Assembly (NCBI GenBank): GCA_043721315.1 | Contig: JAYSQZ010000026.1 | Coordinates: forward strand, 1-64,000 | Direction: 5' to 3' | Length of the DNA stretch: 64,000 bases | From: Elstera sp043721315 | Lineage (GTDB): Bacteria; Pseudomonadota; Alphaproteobacteria; Elsterales; Elsteraceae | In this document: piece after piece, positions 49,347 through 58,382 of the stretch | Layout: every line of letters begins with the position of its first letter | How positions within the stretch are numbered: the first letter of the stretch is position 1 | Notes under the pieces: generated by a model | Told to the model about the DNA's origin: nothing | Database searches by the model: none | What the model saw: only the letters and a program-made list of their open reading frames with translations | Position numbers and translations under genes: made by a program

Positions 49347-50249
49347 ATGTCGGTCTCAGGCGCTCAGATGCAGAAGTTTCACGGGTCGATGGTCGCCCTG
49401 CTTACCCCGTTCAAAGACGGTAAGCTGGACGAAGCCGCGTTCCAAAAACTGTGCGCCTGGCAAATCGAACAAGGCACCGACGGGTTGATCCCCGTTGGCA
49501 CCACGGGCGAGTCGCCAACCTTGAGTCACACGGAGCACAAGCGCGTTATCGAGCTTTGCCTGGAAGTCGCGGAAGGCAAGGTTCCGGTTATCGCCGGGGC
49601 GGGGTCAAACTCCACGGCTGAAGCCATCGACTTCATGCGCCATGCCGAAAAGGCCGGGGCCGATGCGGCCTTAGTCGTGACGCCCTATTACAATAAGCCT
49701 AGTCAAGAGGGCATGTATCTGCACTACAAGGCGCTGCACGATTGCGCCGATTTGCCGATCTTCATTTATAATATCCCTGGCCGCTCGGTGGTGGATATGA
49801 CGCCCGAAACGATGGGGCGCTTGGCTGAATTGCCGCGCATTATTGGCGTGAAGGATGCTACCGCCGATCTCGTGCGCCCCCTGCGCCAAACGCTTACCTG
49901 CGGGACGGACTTTATTCAGCTTTCGGGGGAAGACGCCACAGCGCTGGCCTATCTGGTTCAGGGGGGGCACGGCTGTATTTCGGTGACGGCCAATATCGCC
50001 CCCGGCCTGATCGCACAAATGCACGATGCGTGGCGTGCGGGCGACGTGAAAACCGCCATGACGATTAACGAGCGCCTTTACCCCGTCCACGAAGCGATGT
50101 TCTGCGAAACCAGCCCGGCCCCGGTGAAATATGCCGCCTCCCTGCTGGGGTTGGGGGCCGCCGACTGCCGCCTGCCCATCGCACCGCTTTCAAAAGCGGG
50201 ACAAGCGAGGGTTGAGGCCGCTTTAACGCAGGCAGGGCTGCTCTCCTAA
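49347..50249 (+). CDS. dapA: 4-hydroxy-tetrahydrodipicolinate synthase
   Basis: A 300-residue TIM-barrel enzyme starting the lysine/diaminopimelate branch by joining pyruvate and aspartate semialdehyde. Typical features are VGTTGESPTLSHTEH (about residues 50-64), the Tyr of VVTPYYNKPSQEG and FIYNIPGRS, and the Schiff-base lysine in IIGVKDATADL (about 168). It begins with an extra SVSGAQMQKF stretch, so the ATG eight codons in is a possible start too. It overlaps smpB by one base (TAATG). Confidence 0.96.
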   Translation: MSVSGAQMQKFHGSMVALLTPFKDGKLDEAAFQKLCAWQIEQGTDGLIPVGTTGESPTLSHTEHKRVIELCLEVAEGKVPVIAGAGSNSTAEAIDFMRHAEKAGADAALVVTPYYNKPSQEGMYLHYKALHDCADLPIFIYNIPGRSVVDMTPETMGRLAELPRIIGVKDATADLVRPLRQTLTCGTDFIQLSGEDATALAYLVQGGHGCISVTANIAPGLIAQMHDAWRAGDVKTAMTINERLYPVHEAMFCETSPAPVKYAASLLGLGAADCRLPIAPLSKAGQARVEAALTQAGLLS

Positions 50250-50713
50250 TGGCTATCCGCCCCGGCGACAGGTACGCATCGCTTAACCGACGCGCGACCT
50301 TCGACTATTTTATCGAAGAGCGGATTGAATGCGGCATGATCTTGCACGGCACAGAGGTGAAATCTCTGCGCCAAGGCCATGCCAGCATCAGCGAGGCCCA
50401 CGCCAGCCAAATGGGCGGGGAAATCTGGCTCTTCAACTGCTATGTACCCGCCTACAAACAGTCGCGCGATAATCACGAAGAGCGCCGCCCGCGCAAACTG
50501 CTGCTGAATAAAAAGGAACGGAATAAGCTGATCGGTGCCATCAAGCGCGATGGGATTACGCTTATTCCCATTGGCATCTACTTCAACGAACGCGGTATCG
50601 CCAAGCTCGAACTTGGCGTTGCGCGCGGTAAGAAGAAGCAAGATAAACGCGCGAGCGAAAAAGAGCGCGATTGGTCCCGTCAGAAATCGCGCGTGATGCG
50701 GGGCGAGAGTTAG
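50249..50713 (+). CDS. smpB: SsrA-binding protein SmpB
   Basis: A 154-residue partner of tmRNA that rescues stalled ribosomes. The OB-fold core shows DYFIEERIECGMILHGTEVKSLRQG, ISEAHASQMGGEIWLFNCYVPAY, RPRKLLLNKKE and IPIGIYFNERGIAKLELGVARGKKKQDKR, and the basic tail DWSRQKSRVMRG that threads the empty mRNA channel is intact. The tmRNA gene is not in the window. Confidence 0.97.
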   Translation: MAIRPGDRYASLNRRATFDYFIEERIECGMILHGTEVKSLRQGHASISEAHASQMGGEIWLFNCYVPAYKQSRDNHEERRPRKLLLNKKERNKLIGAIKRDGITLIPIGIYFNERGIAKLELGVARGKKKQDKRASEKERDWSRQKSRVMRGES

Positions 50714-50719
50714 GCTTTC

Positions 50720-50762
50720 TTGGGGCTTTGCCCCAAACCCCACCCAGGGCTTCGGCCCTGGG
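50720..50762. terminator. Double hairpin after smpB
   Basis: TTGGGGCTTTGCCCCAA (50720-50736) and CCCAGGGC-TTCG-GCCCTGGG (50743-50762) are two consecutive perfect hairpins, the second with a stable TTCG loop. Such GGGGC...GCCCC/CCAGGGC elements are frequent between genes in Rhodospirillales. They probably end the dapA-smpB message. No U-run is present. Confidence 0.6.
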
Positions 50763-50787
50763 AACCGATTTCTTGGGGGGTAGAAGC

Positions 50788-51114
50788 GTGACGACAGCTT
50801 TTCTGTATGTGTTTGCCGCGCTGGCTGAGATTGCAGGGTGCTTCGCTTTTTGGGCGTGGTGGCGGCTGGATAAATCGGCGCTGTGGCTCATTCCCGGAGT
50901 AGCATCGCTGATCTTGTTCGCCGGAGCTTTGGCGCTGGTTGAGCAAGCGGCAGCGGGGCGAACCTTCGCGGCTTATGGCGGCGTTTATATCGTCGCGTCG
51001 CTGGCGTGGCTTTGGGGGGTTGAAGGCGTGCGGCCTGTGCTCACCGATTGGATTGGGGCGGGCCTTTGCTTGGCGGGGGTCAGTATTATTCTGATGGGTG
51101 CGCCACGCGGCTAG
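50788..51114 (+). CDS. ynfA: YnfA family (UPF0060) small membrane protein
   Basis: A 108-residue protein of four membrane helices, related to small multidrug-resistance exporters. Hallmarks are the start TTAFLYVFAALAEIAGCFAFWAWWRL, AALVEQAAAGRTFAAYGGVYIVASLAWLWGVEG and a closing DWIGAGLCLAGVSIILMGAPRG. It starts at GTG 50788 with GGGGGGTAG before it; an open frame further upstream covers the smpB end and is not coding. It ends convergently over the MFS gene with 4 bases overlap. Confidence 0.9.
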   Translation: MTTAFLYVFAALAEIAGCFAFWAWWRLDKSALWLIPGVASLILFAGALALVEQAAAGRTFAAYGGVYIVASLAWLWGVEGVRPVLTDWIGAGLCLAGVSIILMGAPRG

Positions 51115-52394
51115 GTGTCTCTCTGGGCGGCGGTGCGGGCGAGGGGAAGCGCTAGGATCAACAACCCCACGCCCAATCCCAAGACCAAATCCGGCACCGT
51201 TAAGCCGAGGGCGGGCAGCAGCGCGGTTCCGGCGGTGCCAAGGCCCATCATCCCGGCATTCGCGATATTATTCGTTGCCACCGCGCGCGCACGGGCTTCC
51301 GGCTGGGCGCGGCTTTGCAGCAGTGTGTAGAGCGGTACGGTATAAACCCCGCCCGCGACGGCCAGCAGGCTAAAATCGGCGATTAAACGCCAATTCGCTC
51401 CATCCGCCAGAAAAGCGGGCAGGGGGGTGAGCGCTGGGGTTAGCACTCCCGAAATCGGCGCTGTGGGCAGCGCGAACCAGAGATCGACGGTCGCCAGCGC
51501 CATGCCGAGCGCGCCAAGGCCAACCGGGCCGGATGTCACCCGCCCGCGCAATACTCGCCCGCAAACGCCCGCGCCGACCGCAATGCCAATCGAGAACAGC
51601 GCGAGGAAGAAAGTCACCACCTGCTCGTCCGCGCCAATACGGTTTCGCACCAGCCCCGGCAGTTGCGCCAGGAGGACGGCCCCCAACATCCAGAACCAGG
51701 AAATCCCCAACACGACCCGGCGCAATACCGGGCTTGCGAGCGTTCCCCGGCAGACGGCCCAGGTATCGGCGACGATATTCCAGCGCAGTTTCAGGCCGGG
51801 CCGAACCGCCACGGTGGGCGGTAACGCCCGGCAGGCGAGCCACGCCAGCACCGCGATGCCAAGGCCGGTTAGCCCGGCGATCCACGGGCCACCATCGAGC
51901 CGCACTAACTCCGTACCCAGTATCGTGCCGATGAGAATGGCAACAAAGGTGGTTGCCGCAAACAGCGCATTGCCGCGCGCCAGATCCTCCGGCTTCAGCA
52001 GTTCCGGCAACAGCGAGAACTTCACTGGGCTGAAGAAGGTGGAGAGAATGCCCATGCCAATCAGGGCGGCAAACAGCAGCGGGATCGACCCCAGCACCAG
52101 CCCGGCAAGGCCCAGCAGTAGGGCCGGAATCTCGATCAGCCGCACCCATTGCGCTAAGTGCGCTTTCGGCATTTTGTCGGCAAGGGTTCCGGCGAAGGCC
52201 GAGGCGAAGAAATAGGGCAGCACGAACAGCGCTGTCGCTAACCCGGCTAAGGCTTGCGCCGCATCGGGATCCGGCACCAGCTTGAACACCACCAGAATCG
52301 CCAAGGCATTCTTGAACAGATTATCGTTCAAGGCCCCCAGGAACTGCGCGATGAACAGTGGCAGGAAGCGCCGATCCCTCAGCAACGCCAGCAT
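51111..52394 (-). CDS. MFS transporter, LplT-like
   Basis: A 427-residue 12-helix transporter of the major facilitator superfamily. The start MLALLRDRRFLPLFIAQFLGALNDNLFKNAL and the FFSPVKFSLLPELLKPEDLARGNAL segment are characteristic of the lysophospholipid transporter LplT group, which flips lysophospholipids for reacylation. The acyltransferase/synthetase (Aas) that usually accompanies LplT is not next to it. It follows rnd by one base in the same direction, suggesting co-transcription. Confidence 0.85.
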   Translation of the reverse strand: MLALLRDRRFLPLFIAQFLGALNDNLFKNALAILVVFKLVPDPDAAQALAGLATALFVLPYFFASAFAGTLADKMPKAHLAQWVRLIEIPALLLGLAGLVLGSIPLLFAALIGMGILSTFFSPVKFSLLPELLKPEDLARGNALFAATTFVAILIGTILGTELVRLDGGPWIAGLTGLGIAVLAWLACRALPPTVAVRPGLKLRWNIVADTWAVCRGTLASPVLRRVVLGISWFWMLGAVLLAQLPGLVRNRIGADEQVVTFFLALFSIGIAVGAGVCGRVLRGRVTSGPVGLGALGMALATVDLWFALPTAPISGVLTPALTPLPAFLADGANWRLIADFSLLAVAGGVYTVPLYTLLQSRAQPEARARAVATNNIANAGMMGLGTAGTALLPALGLTVPDLVLGLGVGLLILALPLARTAAQRDT

Positions 52395-52395
52395 G

Positions 52396-53541
52396 TTAGA
52401 GCCTTATTAGGCGAATACTATCACCCTTGACCGTTAAGGCCACTTCGCCGCGCTTCAACGCCAAAGCATCCTCCCCGAACACTTCGCGCCGCCAGCCGGT
52501 GAGCGCGTGAATATCGGGCGTGTCTTCCATTGCCAGGGTTTCGATATCGGCACTATTGGCGACGAGCTTTTGGGCGACATCATTACTGTCGCATTTCGCT
52601 TTTAGCAGCACTTTTAACAACTCGATCAGGGCTGCTCTGCCACCGCTCACGTCCGGCTTTTCCGGCAGGGTGGGGCAGTCGGCTTCGGGGATCGCCGTGC
52701 CGCGTTCGACCGCCGCCAGAATGCCCTGGCCGACCGAGCCTTCCGTCATGCCTTTACTGAGCGCCCGCATCCGCCCCAAATCTGCCACCGAACGCGGGGC
52801 GTTGGCGGCGGCTTCCAGCAGCGCTTCATCTTTTAGCAAGCGTTGACGGGGGATGTTTTTGCGCTGGGCCTCTGCCTCCCGCCACGCCGCGAGTTCCTTC
52901 AGGATACCAAGGAAGCGGCGGTTGCCGGTACGCGGGCGCAGGCGTTGCCAGGCGGTTTCCGGGTCAAGCTGATAGGTTTTGGGATCGGTGAGAACCGCCA
53001 TTTCTTCCGAAACCCAGGACTCGCGCCCGGCCTTCTCGATGCGTTTGGCCAGCTTATCGTAGATCACCCGCAGGTGCGTTACGTCCGACAGCGCGTAGGA
53101 GAGTTGCTTTTCGGTGAGGGGCCGTTGCGACCAATCGGTAAATCGGGAGCTTTTATCAATGCGGGCATTGGCGAGCTTCCCCGCCAGCGTTTCGTAACTG
53201 GCGCTTTCCCCGAAACCGCAAACCATTGCCGCCACTTGGCTATCCCACAGCGGCGTTGGCACTGTGCCGGTGAGATTGTAGAAAATCTCCAAATCCTGCC
53301 GGGCGGCGTGAAAAACTTTCAGAACCGCCGGGTTCGCCATCAACTCGAACAGCGGCGTAAGGTCGATGCCCTCCGCCAGCGGATCAATCGCGGCAGCCAC
53401 GGAGGTTCCCGCAACCTGCACGAGGCAAAGCTGCGGCCAATAGGTCTTATCACGAATAAACTCGGTATCGACCGTTACATAGGCTTCTTGGGCGAGGCTG
53501 GCGCAGAGAGCCGCCAACGCGGCAGAATCTTGAATCATCAT
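52396..53541 (-). CDS. rnd: Ribonuclease D
   Basis: A 381-residue 3'-5' exoribonuclease of the DEDDy group trimming tRNA precursors. The catalytic acids are visible: YVTVDTEFIRDKTYWP (motif I), LKVFHAARQDLEIFY (motif II) and LSYALSDVTHLRVIYDKL (motif III with Tyr). The HRDC domain (about residues 210-290) begins AWREAEAQRKNIPRQRLLKDEALLEAA. A tandem ATG at 53541 and 53538 can start it. It is the upstream gene of an operon with the LplT-like transporter. Confidence 0.94.
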   Translation of the reverse strand: MMIQDSAALAALCASLAQEAYVTVDTEFIRDKTYWPQLCLVQVAGTSVAAAIDPLAEGIDLTPLFELMANPAVLKVFHAARQDLEIFYNLTGTVPTPLWDSQVAAMVCGFGESASYETLAGKLANARIDKSSRFTDWSQRPLTEKQLSYALSDVTHLRVIYDKLAKRIEKAGRESWVSEEMAVLTDPKTYQLDPETAWQRLRPRTGNRRFLGILKELAAWREAEAQRKNIPRQRLLKDEALLEAAANAPRSVADLGRMRALSKGMTEGSVGQGILAAVERGTAIPEADCPTLPEKPDVSGGRAALIELLKVLLKAKCDSNDVAQKLVANSADIETLAMEDTPDIHALTGWRREVFGEDALALKRGEVALTVKGDSIRLIRL

Positions 53542-53652
53542 ACCGTTGGCTATAGCACACTCTGCTAGCCCATCCTAGCCAACCCTTGACATTCACCGCT
53601 AAAGCGTGTGGCTTTGCCGCCTATTCTGATTTAGCCGTTGGGAACCTTTTTC

Positions 53653-55452
53653 ATGCACGCCTATCGCACGCATACTTGCAACGCCTTGACCCGCGCCGAA
53701 ACTGGCCAGACCGTGCGCCTGTCGGGCTGGGTCCACCGCAAGCGCGATCATGGGCAGTTGTTGTTCATTGATCTGCGCGACCATTACGGCATCACGCAGT
53801 TGGTGATAGATAACGAGTCGGCCTTTTTTGACGACGCCAGCCAAGTGCGTGTGGAAAGCGTTATCACGGTATCTGGCCTTGTCGTAGATCGTAGCGCCGA
53901 AACAGTAAACGCGGGCCTGCCGACCGGCGCGATTGAAGTGCAGGTGAAGGACTACCTCCTGCAATCTGCCGCTGAAGTGCTGCCCCTGCAAGTAAACAGC
54001 GATGCGGAATATCCCGAAGATACGCGCCTGCGCTATCGCTTCCTCGATTTGCGCCGCGACCGCGTTCACAAAAACATCGTGCTGCGCTCCAACGTCATCG
54101 CCAGCTTGCGCCGCCGCATGATCGAGCAGGGCTTCACCGAGTTCCAAACGCCGATTCTCACCTCGTCCTCGCCGGAAGGGGCGCGCGACTTCTTGGTGCC
54201 TGCCCGGATGCATCCGGGCCGTTTCTACGCGCTGCCGCAAGCGCCGCAGCAGTTTAAGCAGATGCTGATGGTGGCGGGGTTCGACCGTTACTTCCAAATC
54301 GCTCCCTGCTTCCGCGATGAAGACGCCCGCGCCGACCGCAGCCCCGGCGAGTTCTACCAACTCGATTTCGAGATGAGCTTCGTGACGCAAGACGACGTGT
54401 TCGCCGCCATCGAACCCGTGCTGCACGGCGTGTTCGCGGAGTTTGCCAACGGCAAAAGCGTAACCCCCTATCCGTTCCCGCGCATCGCTTACGATGTATC
54501 AATGCTAAAATACGGCTCCGACAAGCCGGACCTGCGGAACCCGATTATCATTGCCGACGTAACCGAGATTTTCACGCGCGAGGATGTAACCTTCAACGCG
54601 TTCAAAACGGCGGTTGCCGGGGGTGCGGTGGTCCGCGCTATTCCCGCGCCGCAAGTCTCCGATCAGCCGCGCAGCTTCTTCGATAAGCTGAACGATTGGG
54701 CCAAGGGCGAAGGCCACCCCGGTTTGGGCTATATCTTGTGGGACAAGAGCGGCGAGGCCAAAGGCCCCATCGCTAAATTCATTGGGCCGGACGCGCTCAA
54801 GCTGCTGGCGGAAAAGGCCGGAATTCAGCCGGGCGATGCGCTGTTCTTCGCCTGCAACAAGAAGCTGGTGGCGGAAAAATTCGCAGGCCAAGCGCGCAAA
54901 CGCCTGGGCGACGAGTTGAACCTGATCGACCCTGGCGTGTTCAACTTCTGCTGGATCGTCGATTTCCCGATGTACGAGTTGAACGAAGACACCGGCCAAA
55001 TTGATTTCAGCCACAATCCGTTCTCCATGCCGCAAGGTGGGCTGGACGCGCTGCTGACCCAAGACCCGCTGACGATCAACGCCTATCAGTATGATATTGT
55101 TTGCAATGGGATCGAGCTATCGTCGGGCGCGATCCGCAACCATCTGCCGGAAATCATGTATAAGGCGTTTGAAATCGCGGGCTATAAGAATGAAGACGTG
55201 GAAGCCCGCTTCGGTGGGATGCTCAACGCGTTCAAATTCGGCGCACCGCCACACGGCGGCTCGGCCCCCGGCGTTGACCGCATGGTGATGCTGCTGGCCG
55301 ACGAGCCGAATATCCGCGAAGTCGTCTGCTTCCCCATGAACCAAAAAGCCGAAGATTTGCTGATGCAGGCCCCCAGCCCGATAGATCCGGCGCGGCTGAA
55401 GGAACTGTCGATCAAGATCGACATTCCCCTGACGAAACAGGCGAAGGCATGA
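53653..55452 (+). CDS. aspS: Aspartate--tRNA ligase
   Basis: A 599-residue class II synthetase of bacterial AspRS type. An N-terminal OB-fold anticodon domain (LSGWVHRKRDHGQLLFIDLRDHYG) is followed by the catalytic core with motif 2 FRDEDARADRSPGEFYQLD, the GAD insertion domain, and motif 3 GAPPHGGSAPGVDRMVMLL. The ATG at 53653 is chosen; a TTG five codons upstream is unlikely. Whether it also charges tRNA-Asn, as many alphaproteobacterial enzymes do, cannot be read here. It overlaps acpS by 4 bases. Confidence 0.97.
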   Translation: MHAYRTHTCNALTRAETGQTVRLSGWVHRKRDHGQLLFIDLRDHYGITQLVIDNESAFFDDASQVRVESVITVSGLVVDRSAETVNAGLPTGAIEVQVKDYLLQSAAEVLPLQVNSDAEYPEDTRLRYRFLDLRRDRVHKNIVLRSNVIASLRRRMIEQGFTEFQTPILTSSSPEGARDFLVPARMHPGRFYALPQAPQQFKQMLMVAGFDRYFQIAPCFRDEDARADRSPGEFYQLDFEMSFVTQDDVFAAIEPVLHGVFAEFANGKSVTPYPFPRIAYDVSMLKYGSDKPDLRNPIIIADVTEIFTREDVTFNAFKTAVAGGAVVRAIPAPQVSDQPRSFFDKLNDWAKGEGHPGLGYILWDKSGEAKGPIAKFIGPDALKLLAEKAGIQPGDALFFACNKKLVAEKFAGQARKRLGDELNLIDPGVFNFCWIVDFPMYELNEDTGQIDFSHNPFSMPQGGLDALLTQDPLTINAYQYDIVCNGIELSSGAIRNHLPEIMYKAFEIAGYKNEDVEARFGGMLNAFKFGAPPHGGSAPGVDRMVMLLADEPNIREVVCFPMNQKAEDLLMQAPSPIDPARLKELSIKIDIPLTKQAKA

Positions 55453-55850
55453 TTTTAGGGATCGGTAACGATCTCTGCGACATCCGCCGCATCGAACGGT
55501 CGCTGGAGCGCTTCGGCGACCGTTTCCGCAACCGTGTCTTCGCGCCAGAAGAGCAGGCGAAAGCCGAACGCCGCGCTCACCCCGCCGCCACCTACGCCAA
55601 ACGCTTCGCGGCGAAAGAAGCCTGCGCCAAGGCGCTGGGCACGGGGTTTCGGAAGGGCGTGTTCTGGCGCGACATGGTAGTGATCAACCTGCCCAGCGGC
55701 AGACCAACGCTGCGCCTGACGGGCGGGGCGCTGGAACGACTAGCGGCAATCACGCCGGATGGCATGACCGCCGATATTCACCTAACCCTGACGGACGAGT
55801 TCCCGCTGGCGCAGGCGATTGTGATGATTTATGGGGTGCCCCAACCTTAA
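55449..55850 (+). CDS. acpS: Holo-[acyl-carrier-protein] synthase
   Basis: A 133-residue phosphopantetheinyl transferase that activates acyl carrier protein. The metal-binding IGNDLCDIRRIERSLERFGDRF and the RFAAKEACAKALGTGFRKGVFWRDMVV motif are diagnostic. It is translationally coupled to aspS (ATGA). Its end overlaps the restriction-enzyme gene by 4 bases in convergent orientation, marking the sharp border of the AT-rich island. Confidence 0.95.
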   Translation: MILGIGNDLCDIRRIERSLERFGDRFRNRVFAPEEQAKAERRAHPAATYAKRFAAKEACAKALGTGFRKGVFWRDMVVINLPSGRPTLRLTGGALERLAAITPDGMTADIHLTLTDEFPLAQAIVMIYGVPQP

Positions 55851-57001
55851 AGGTCTATAATTTTCTCTAGGAATGCTACTGCTGCTTTTTTATCAATGTC
55901 AATCTCGGGATTACGAATAAGTTCTCCAATAGTTCTACCTTCAAATTGCGATACTCCTCTGGAGTTTCTTCCGGCCCAATGCTTCAGTAGAATGGTTGCT
56001 TTTAGTAGTTTAGTCTGGAACATCGATAGAAGAACCGTATTCACAGTTTTATAAGGATCAATCCCCACAAAATAAAACATGAACACAGATTTGGGAGTCG
56101 TCAAAAATTCTAGTATTTTATCTAAGTTATAAGCCTTTGGGTTTGAACTCAGAATCATTATTTTTGTTTTTACGTCTGTCTCAGTGTGAAAATCATTGAA
56201 GATTTTCGTATAATCGCCCAAGTTATTGCCGTTCCTGAACGGAGGTATTTCTCTATTGCCTCTCAACGCAGAAATAAGATCTTGCCTCAGTTGTTCGTCT
56301 TCACCAGCGATAAGATATTCTATGATACGTCCACGCACATTCACATTTTCTATCAACGCAGCAATCAAAATCTCACTACGGAATTTGTCTACCTTTTCAT
56401 CTAAATCCCTCTTTAGATCGATTGCTTCTTCTGAGTCTATGAACCTATATGCCCTAATCGGAGAATCAAGAATGGTGCTTCGGAGGGCTGCTGTTACGGC
56501 AAATTTCTCCCCGGTTGGCCTAATTCCAGTAGTTGCATCGACCAAGCGAATTAGGTTTCCATCAAAACCGATAGTGGCATGAATATCAAAAAGCCTATCA
56601 AAGTTATCAGGAATATTTTCTATTCCTGCAAATTCTCGCACTATATCTGAACCATTAAAACTACCCTTAATGTTATTTTCTCTTAATTCTTGTGATGTTT
56701 GACTAATTTTCTTTAAAAACGTAGTGTTCGCTAAATATAAGTAATTTTTCTTTGGCGTAACAAGACAAGCAATAAAAATTTTATGGTCAAACTTTTGCAA
56801 CCTTGAAAGCGCTAAAACAGTGTTGCTAAATCTAGCACTATGAGATGAGCTAAACCGAATGGCAAATTCATCACAATAGTAAATAGATCCATCTTTAGTT
56901 AACGAAAATTTCTCAAAAACTAACGCTGTTAATTTATTTTTGTTGTTTATTCCGTCGTGATTTTCTATAAAATTCCGAATTGATTTTATAATGTCATTCA
57001 T
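55847..57001 (-). CDS. Putative Type II restriction endonuclease
   Basis: A 384-residue protein coded in strikingly AT-rich DNA. I do not recognise a named nuclease family; the call rests on context, as it overlaps a DNA methyltransferase gene by 8 bases in the classic M-R order. The N-terminal half has conserved-looking stretches (DGSIYYCDEFAIRFSSS, then FIACLVTPKKNYLYLANTTFLKKIS and NNIKGSFNGSDI) that could hold a PD-(D/E)xK-like site around residues 35-90; the C-terminal 150 residues are helical. Recognition sequence unknown. Confidence 0.65.
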   Translation of the reverse strand: MNDIIKSIRNFIENHDGINNKNKLTALVFEKFSLTKDGSIYYCDEFAIRFSSSHSARFSNTVLALSRLQKFDHKIFIACLVTPKKNYLYLANTTFLKKISQTSQELRENNIKGSFNGSDIVREFAGIENIPDNFDRLFDIHATIGFDGNLIRLVDATTGIRPTGEKFAVTAALRSTILDSPIRAYRFIDSEEAIDLKRDLDEKVDKFRSEILIAALIENVNVRGRIIEYLIAGEDEQLRQDLISALRGNREIPPFRNGNNLGDYTKIFNDFHTETDVKTKIMILSSNPKAYNLDKILEFLTTPKSVFMFYFVGIDPYKTVNTVLLSMFQTKLLKATILLKHWAGRNSRGVSQFEGRTIGELIRNPEIDIDKKAAVAFLEKIIDL

Positions 57002-57998
57002 TGAAAAGCTCCAATTCAGTTTTTTGAGTTAAGTTCAATTTCGCAGACTTTTGATCGGCTAAAGAGTTTCTATCCCAAAAATAACCGTCATGATAGCCCT
57101 GAATTTTGCTGTCGATATCAGCATGCTTCAGACGCTTGACCGCTAGTTGGCAATACTCAGACTCTATTTCAACTCCACAATACCGACGCTCTAATTTTTT
57201 CGCAGTGACACAAGTACTGCCGGAGCCAAGAAAGGGATCAAAAACAAAATCCCCCTTTTTTGAACTTGCAAGAATTAATTTAGCTACAAGCTTTTCCGGC
57301 TTCTGAGTTGGATGATCGGTGTTTTCAGGCATAGACCAAAACGGAATTGATATATCTGTCCAAAGATTGGAAGGGTGCGTCAATCGGAAATTACCTGCGT
57401 CGGTTTTTTCCCAATCCTTCGGGGCACCAGTTTGGTCACGGTATGGAGCTATTACCTTCTTCTTGAGTTTTACAGCTTCGACATTGAAAAAATAATCGTT
57501 TGACATGGTGCAAAACCAAATGTCCTCCGAGCAATTTTTCCAGTTAGTAAGGGCGCCTCGGCCCTTCTCACGCTCCCATGTGATACGGTTCCGCACAATG
57601 AAGTGGCGTTGTAGAACGGACTGCACAGAACTGGATGATTGCCAATCGCAGCACACGTATATGGAAGCGTCTCGTTTAAGACATCGAGAGAGCTTTTTGA
57701 TCCAGCTATCAAACCACTGCTCATAATTTTCTGATGATGTCTTCGTAAATTTTGTTTTGGAAAAGGTCTTATTGAGGTTGTAGGGTGGATCAATGATTAA
57801 AAGATCGATAAATCCATTCGGAAAATGTTCAATGCACTCAAAAATATCTTGATGTATAATCCTTCCATCAATCTCATCGACAGAAACAGATCTATCCAAT
57901 GTAATAGTCTCACCAAGGAGCCTGGAAGCCTCATCCAGATCAATCCTCATAGTTTTATTGCGTGGCGCGCGCGCCTTTGGCGTTGAATAGGCCGTCAT
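56994..57998 (-). CDS. DNA methyltransferase, Type II, beta-class amino-MTase
   Basis: A 334-residue adenine-N6 or cytosine-N4 methyltransferase. The catalytic motif IV DPPYNL is at residues 70-75, while the AdoMet-binding motif I (FDPFLGSGSTCVTAKKL) comes later, at about 262, the circular order of the beta class; HPTQKPEKLVAKLI precedes it. It should protect the host against the partner nuclease. The ATG at 57998 gives a normal N-terminus; upstream in-frame codons are possible but unlike the family. The gene shares the AT-rich composition of the nuclease gene, unlike aspS, acpS and rpsB around it. Confidence 0.88.
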   Translation of the reverse strand: MTAYSTPKARAPRNKTMRIDLDEASRLLGETITLDRSVSVDEIDGRIIHQDIFECIEHFPNGFIDLLIIDPPYNLNKTFSKTKFTKTSSENYEQWFDSWIKKLSRCLKRDASIYVCCDWQSSSSVQSVLQRHFIVRNRITWEREKGRGALTNWKNCSEDIWFCTMSNDYFFNVEAVKLKKKVIAPYRDQTGAPKDWEKTDAGNFRLTHPSNLWTDISIPFWSMPENTDHPTQKPEKLVAKLILASSKKGDFVFDPFLGSGSTCVTAKKLERRYCGVEIESEYCQLAVKRLKHADIDSKIQGYHDGYFWDRNSLADQKSAKLNLTQKTELELFNE

Positions 57999-58053
57999 TA
58001 TTAAACTTACCCCCCCCATCTCTCGCTGCGCGTAAGACATAAAAACTGCAAAA

Positions 58054-58076
58054 ACTGTATATTTTATAATAACAGT
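58054..58076. promoter_or_regulatory. Inverted repeat upstream of the restriction-modification genes
   Basis: ACTGT (58054-58058) and ACAGT (58072-58076) flank the AT-only spacer containing TATTTTATAATA, which has -10-like sequence on both strands. It may be the promoter/operator of the methyltransferase gene. No separate controller protein gene is present. Confidence 0.35.
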
Positions 58077-58382
58077 CACGCAATTATTATTCAAAATTCC
58101 CTTGGCGCGCATGTTTGATAATGATTATTGCATCGCTCTTAATGGGTCAATCCCCTGCCTAAATTCAAGCTCATTATAATCGCATTCCGCCTTTTACCCT
58201 CTTATGGACAGAATGGGGATTGCCGTTAATTCCCCTCCCGACCTTCCCCCTTGCGTCCCCCCACCGAACCCGCTAAAAGGCGCGCACCTCACACGCGGGC
58301 GAAGGAGTTTAGCTCTCCTTGCCGGTGCCAATTTATTTGGTCACTGCTCGCGGCGGACTAACCGGACTAAGGATGCCTTATT
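58077..58382. other. Promoter and leader region of rpsB
   Basis: About 300 bases without a gene. The left half is AT-rich (island DNA); from about 58200 the composition returns to that of the chromosome. Just before rpsB stands a hairpin AAGGAG...CTCCTT (58302-58320) followed by GCCGGTGCC, and an AAGGATGCCTTATT stretch as ribosome site. The hairpin could be a feedback site for protein S2, but this is only a guess from position. Confidence 0.35.

Noticed and set aside
50671..50787. N-terminal extension of YnfA into smpB
   Set aside because: The GTG at 50788 gives the standard 108-residue protein; the extension covers two terminator hairpins.
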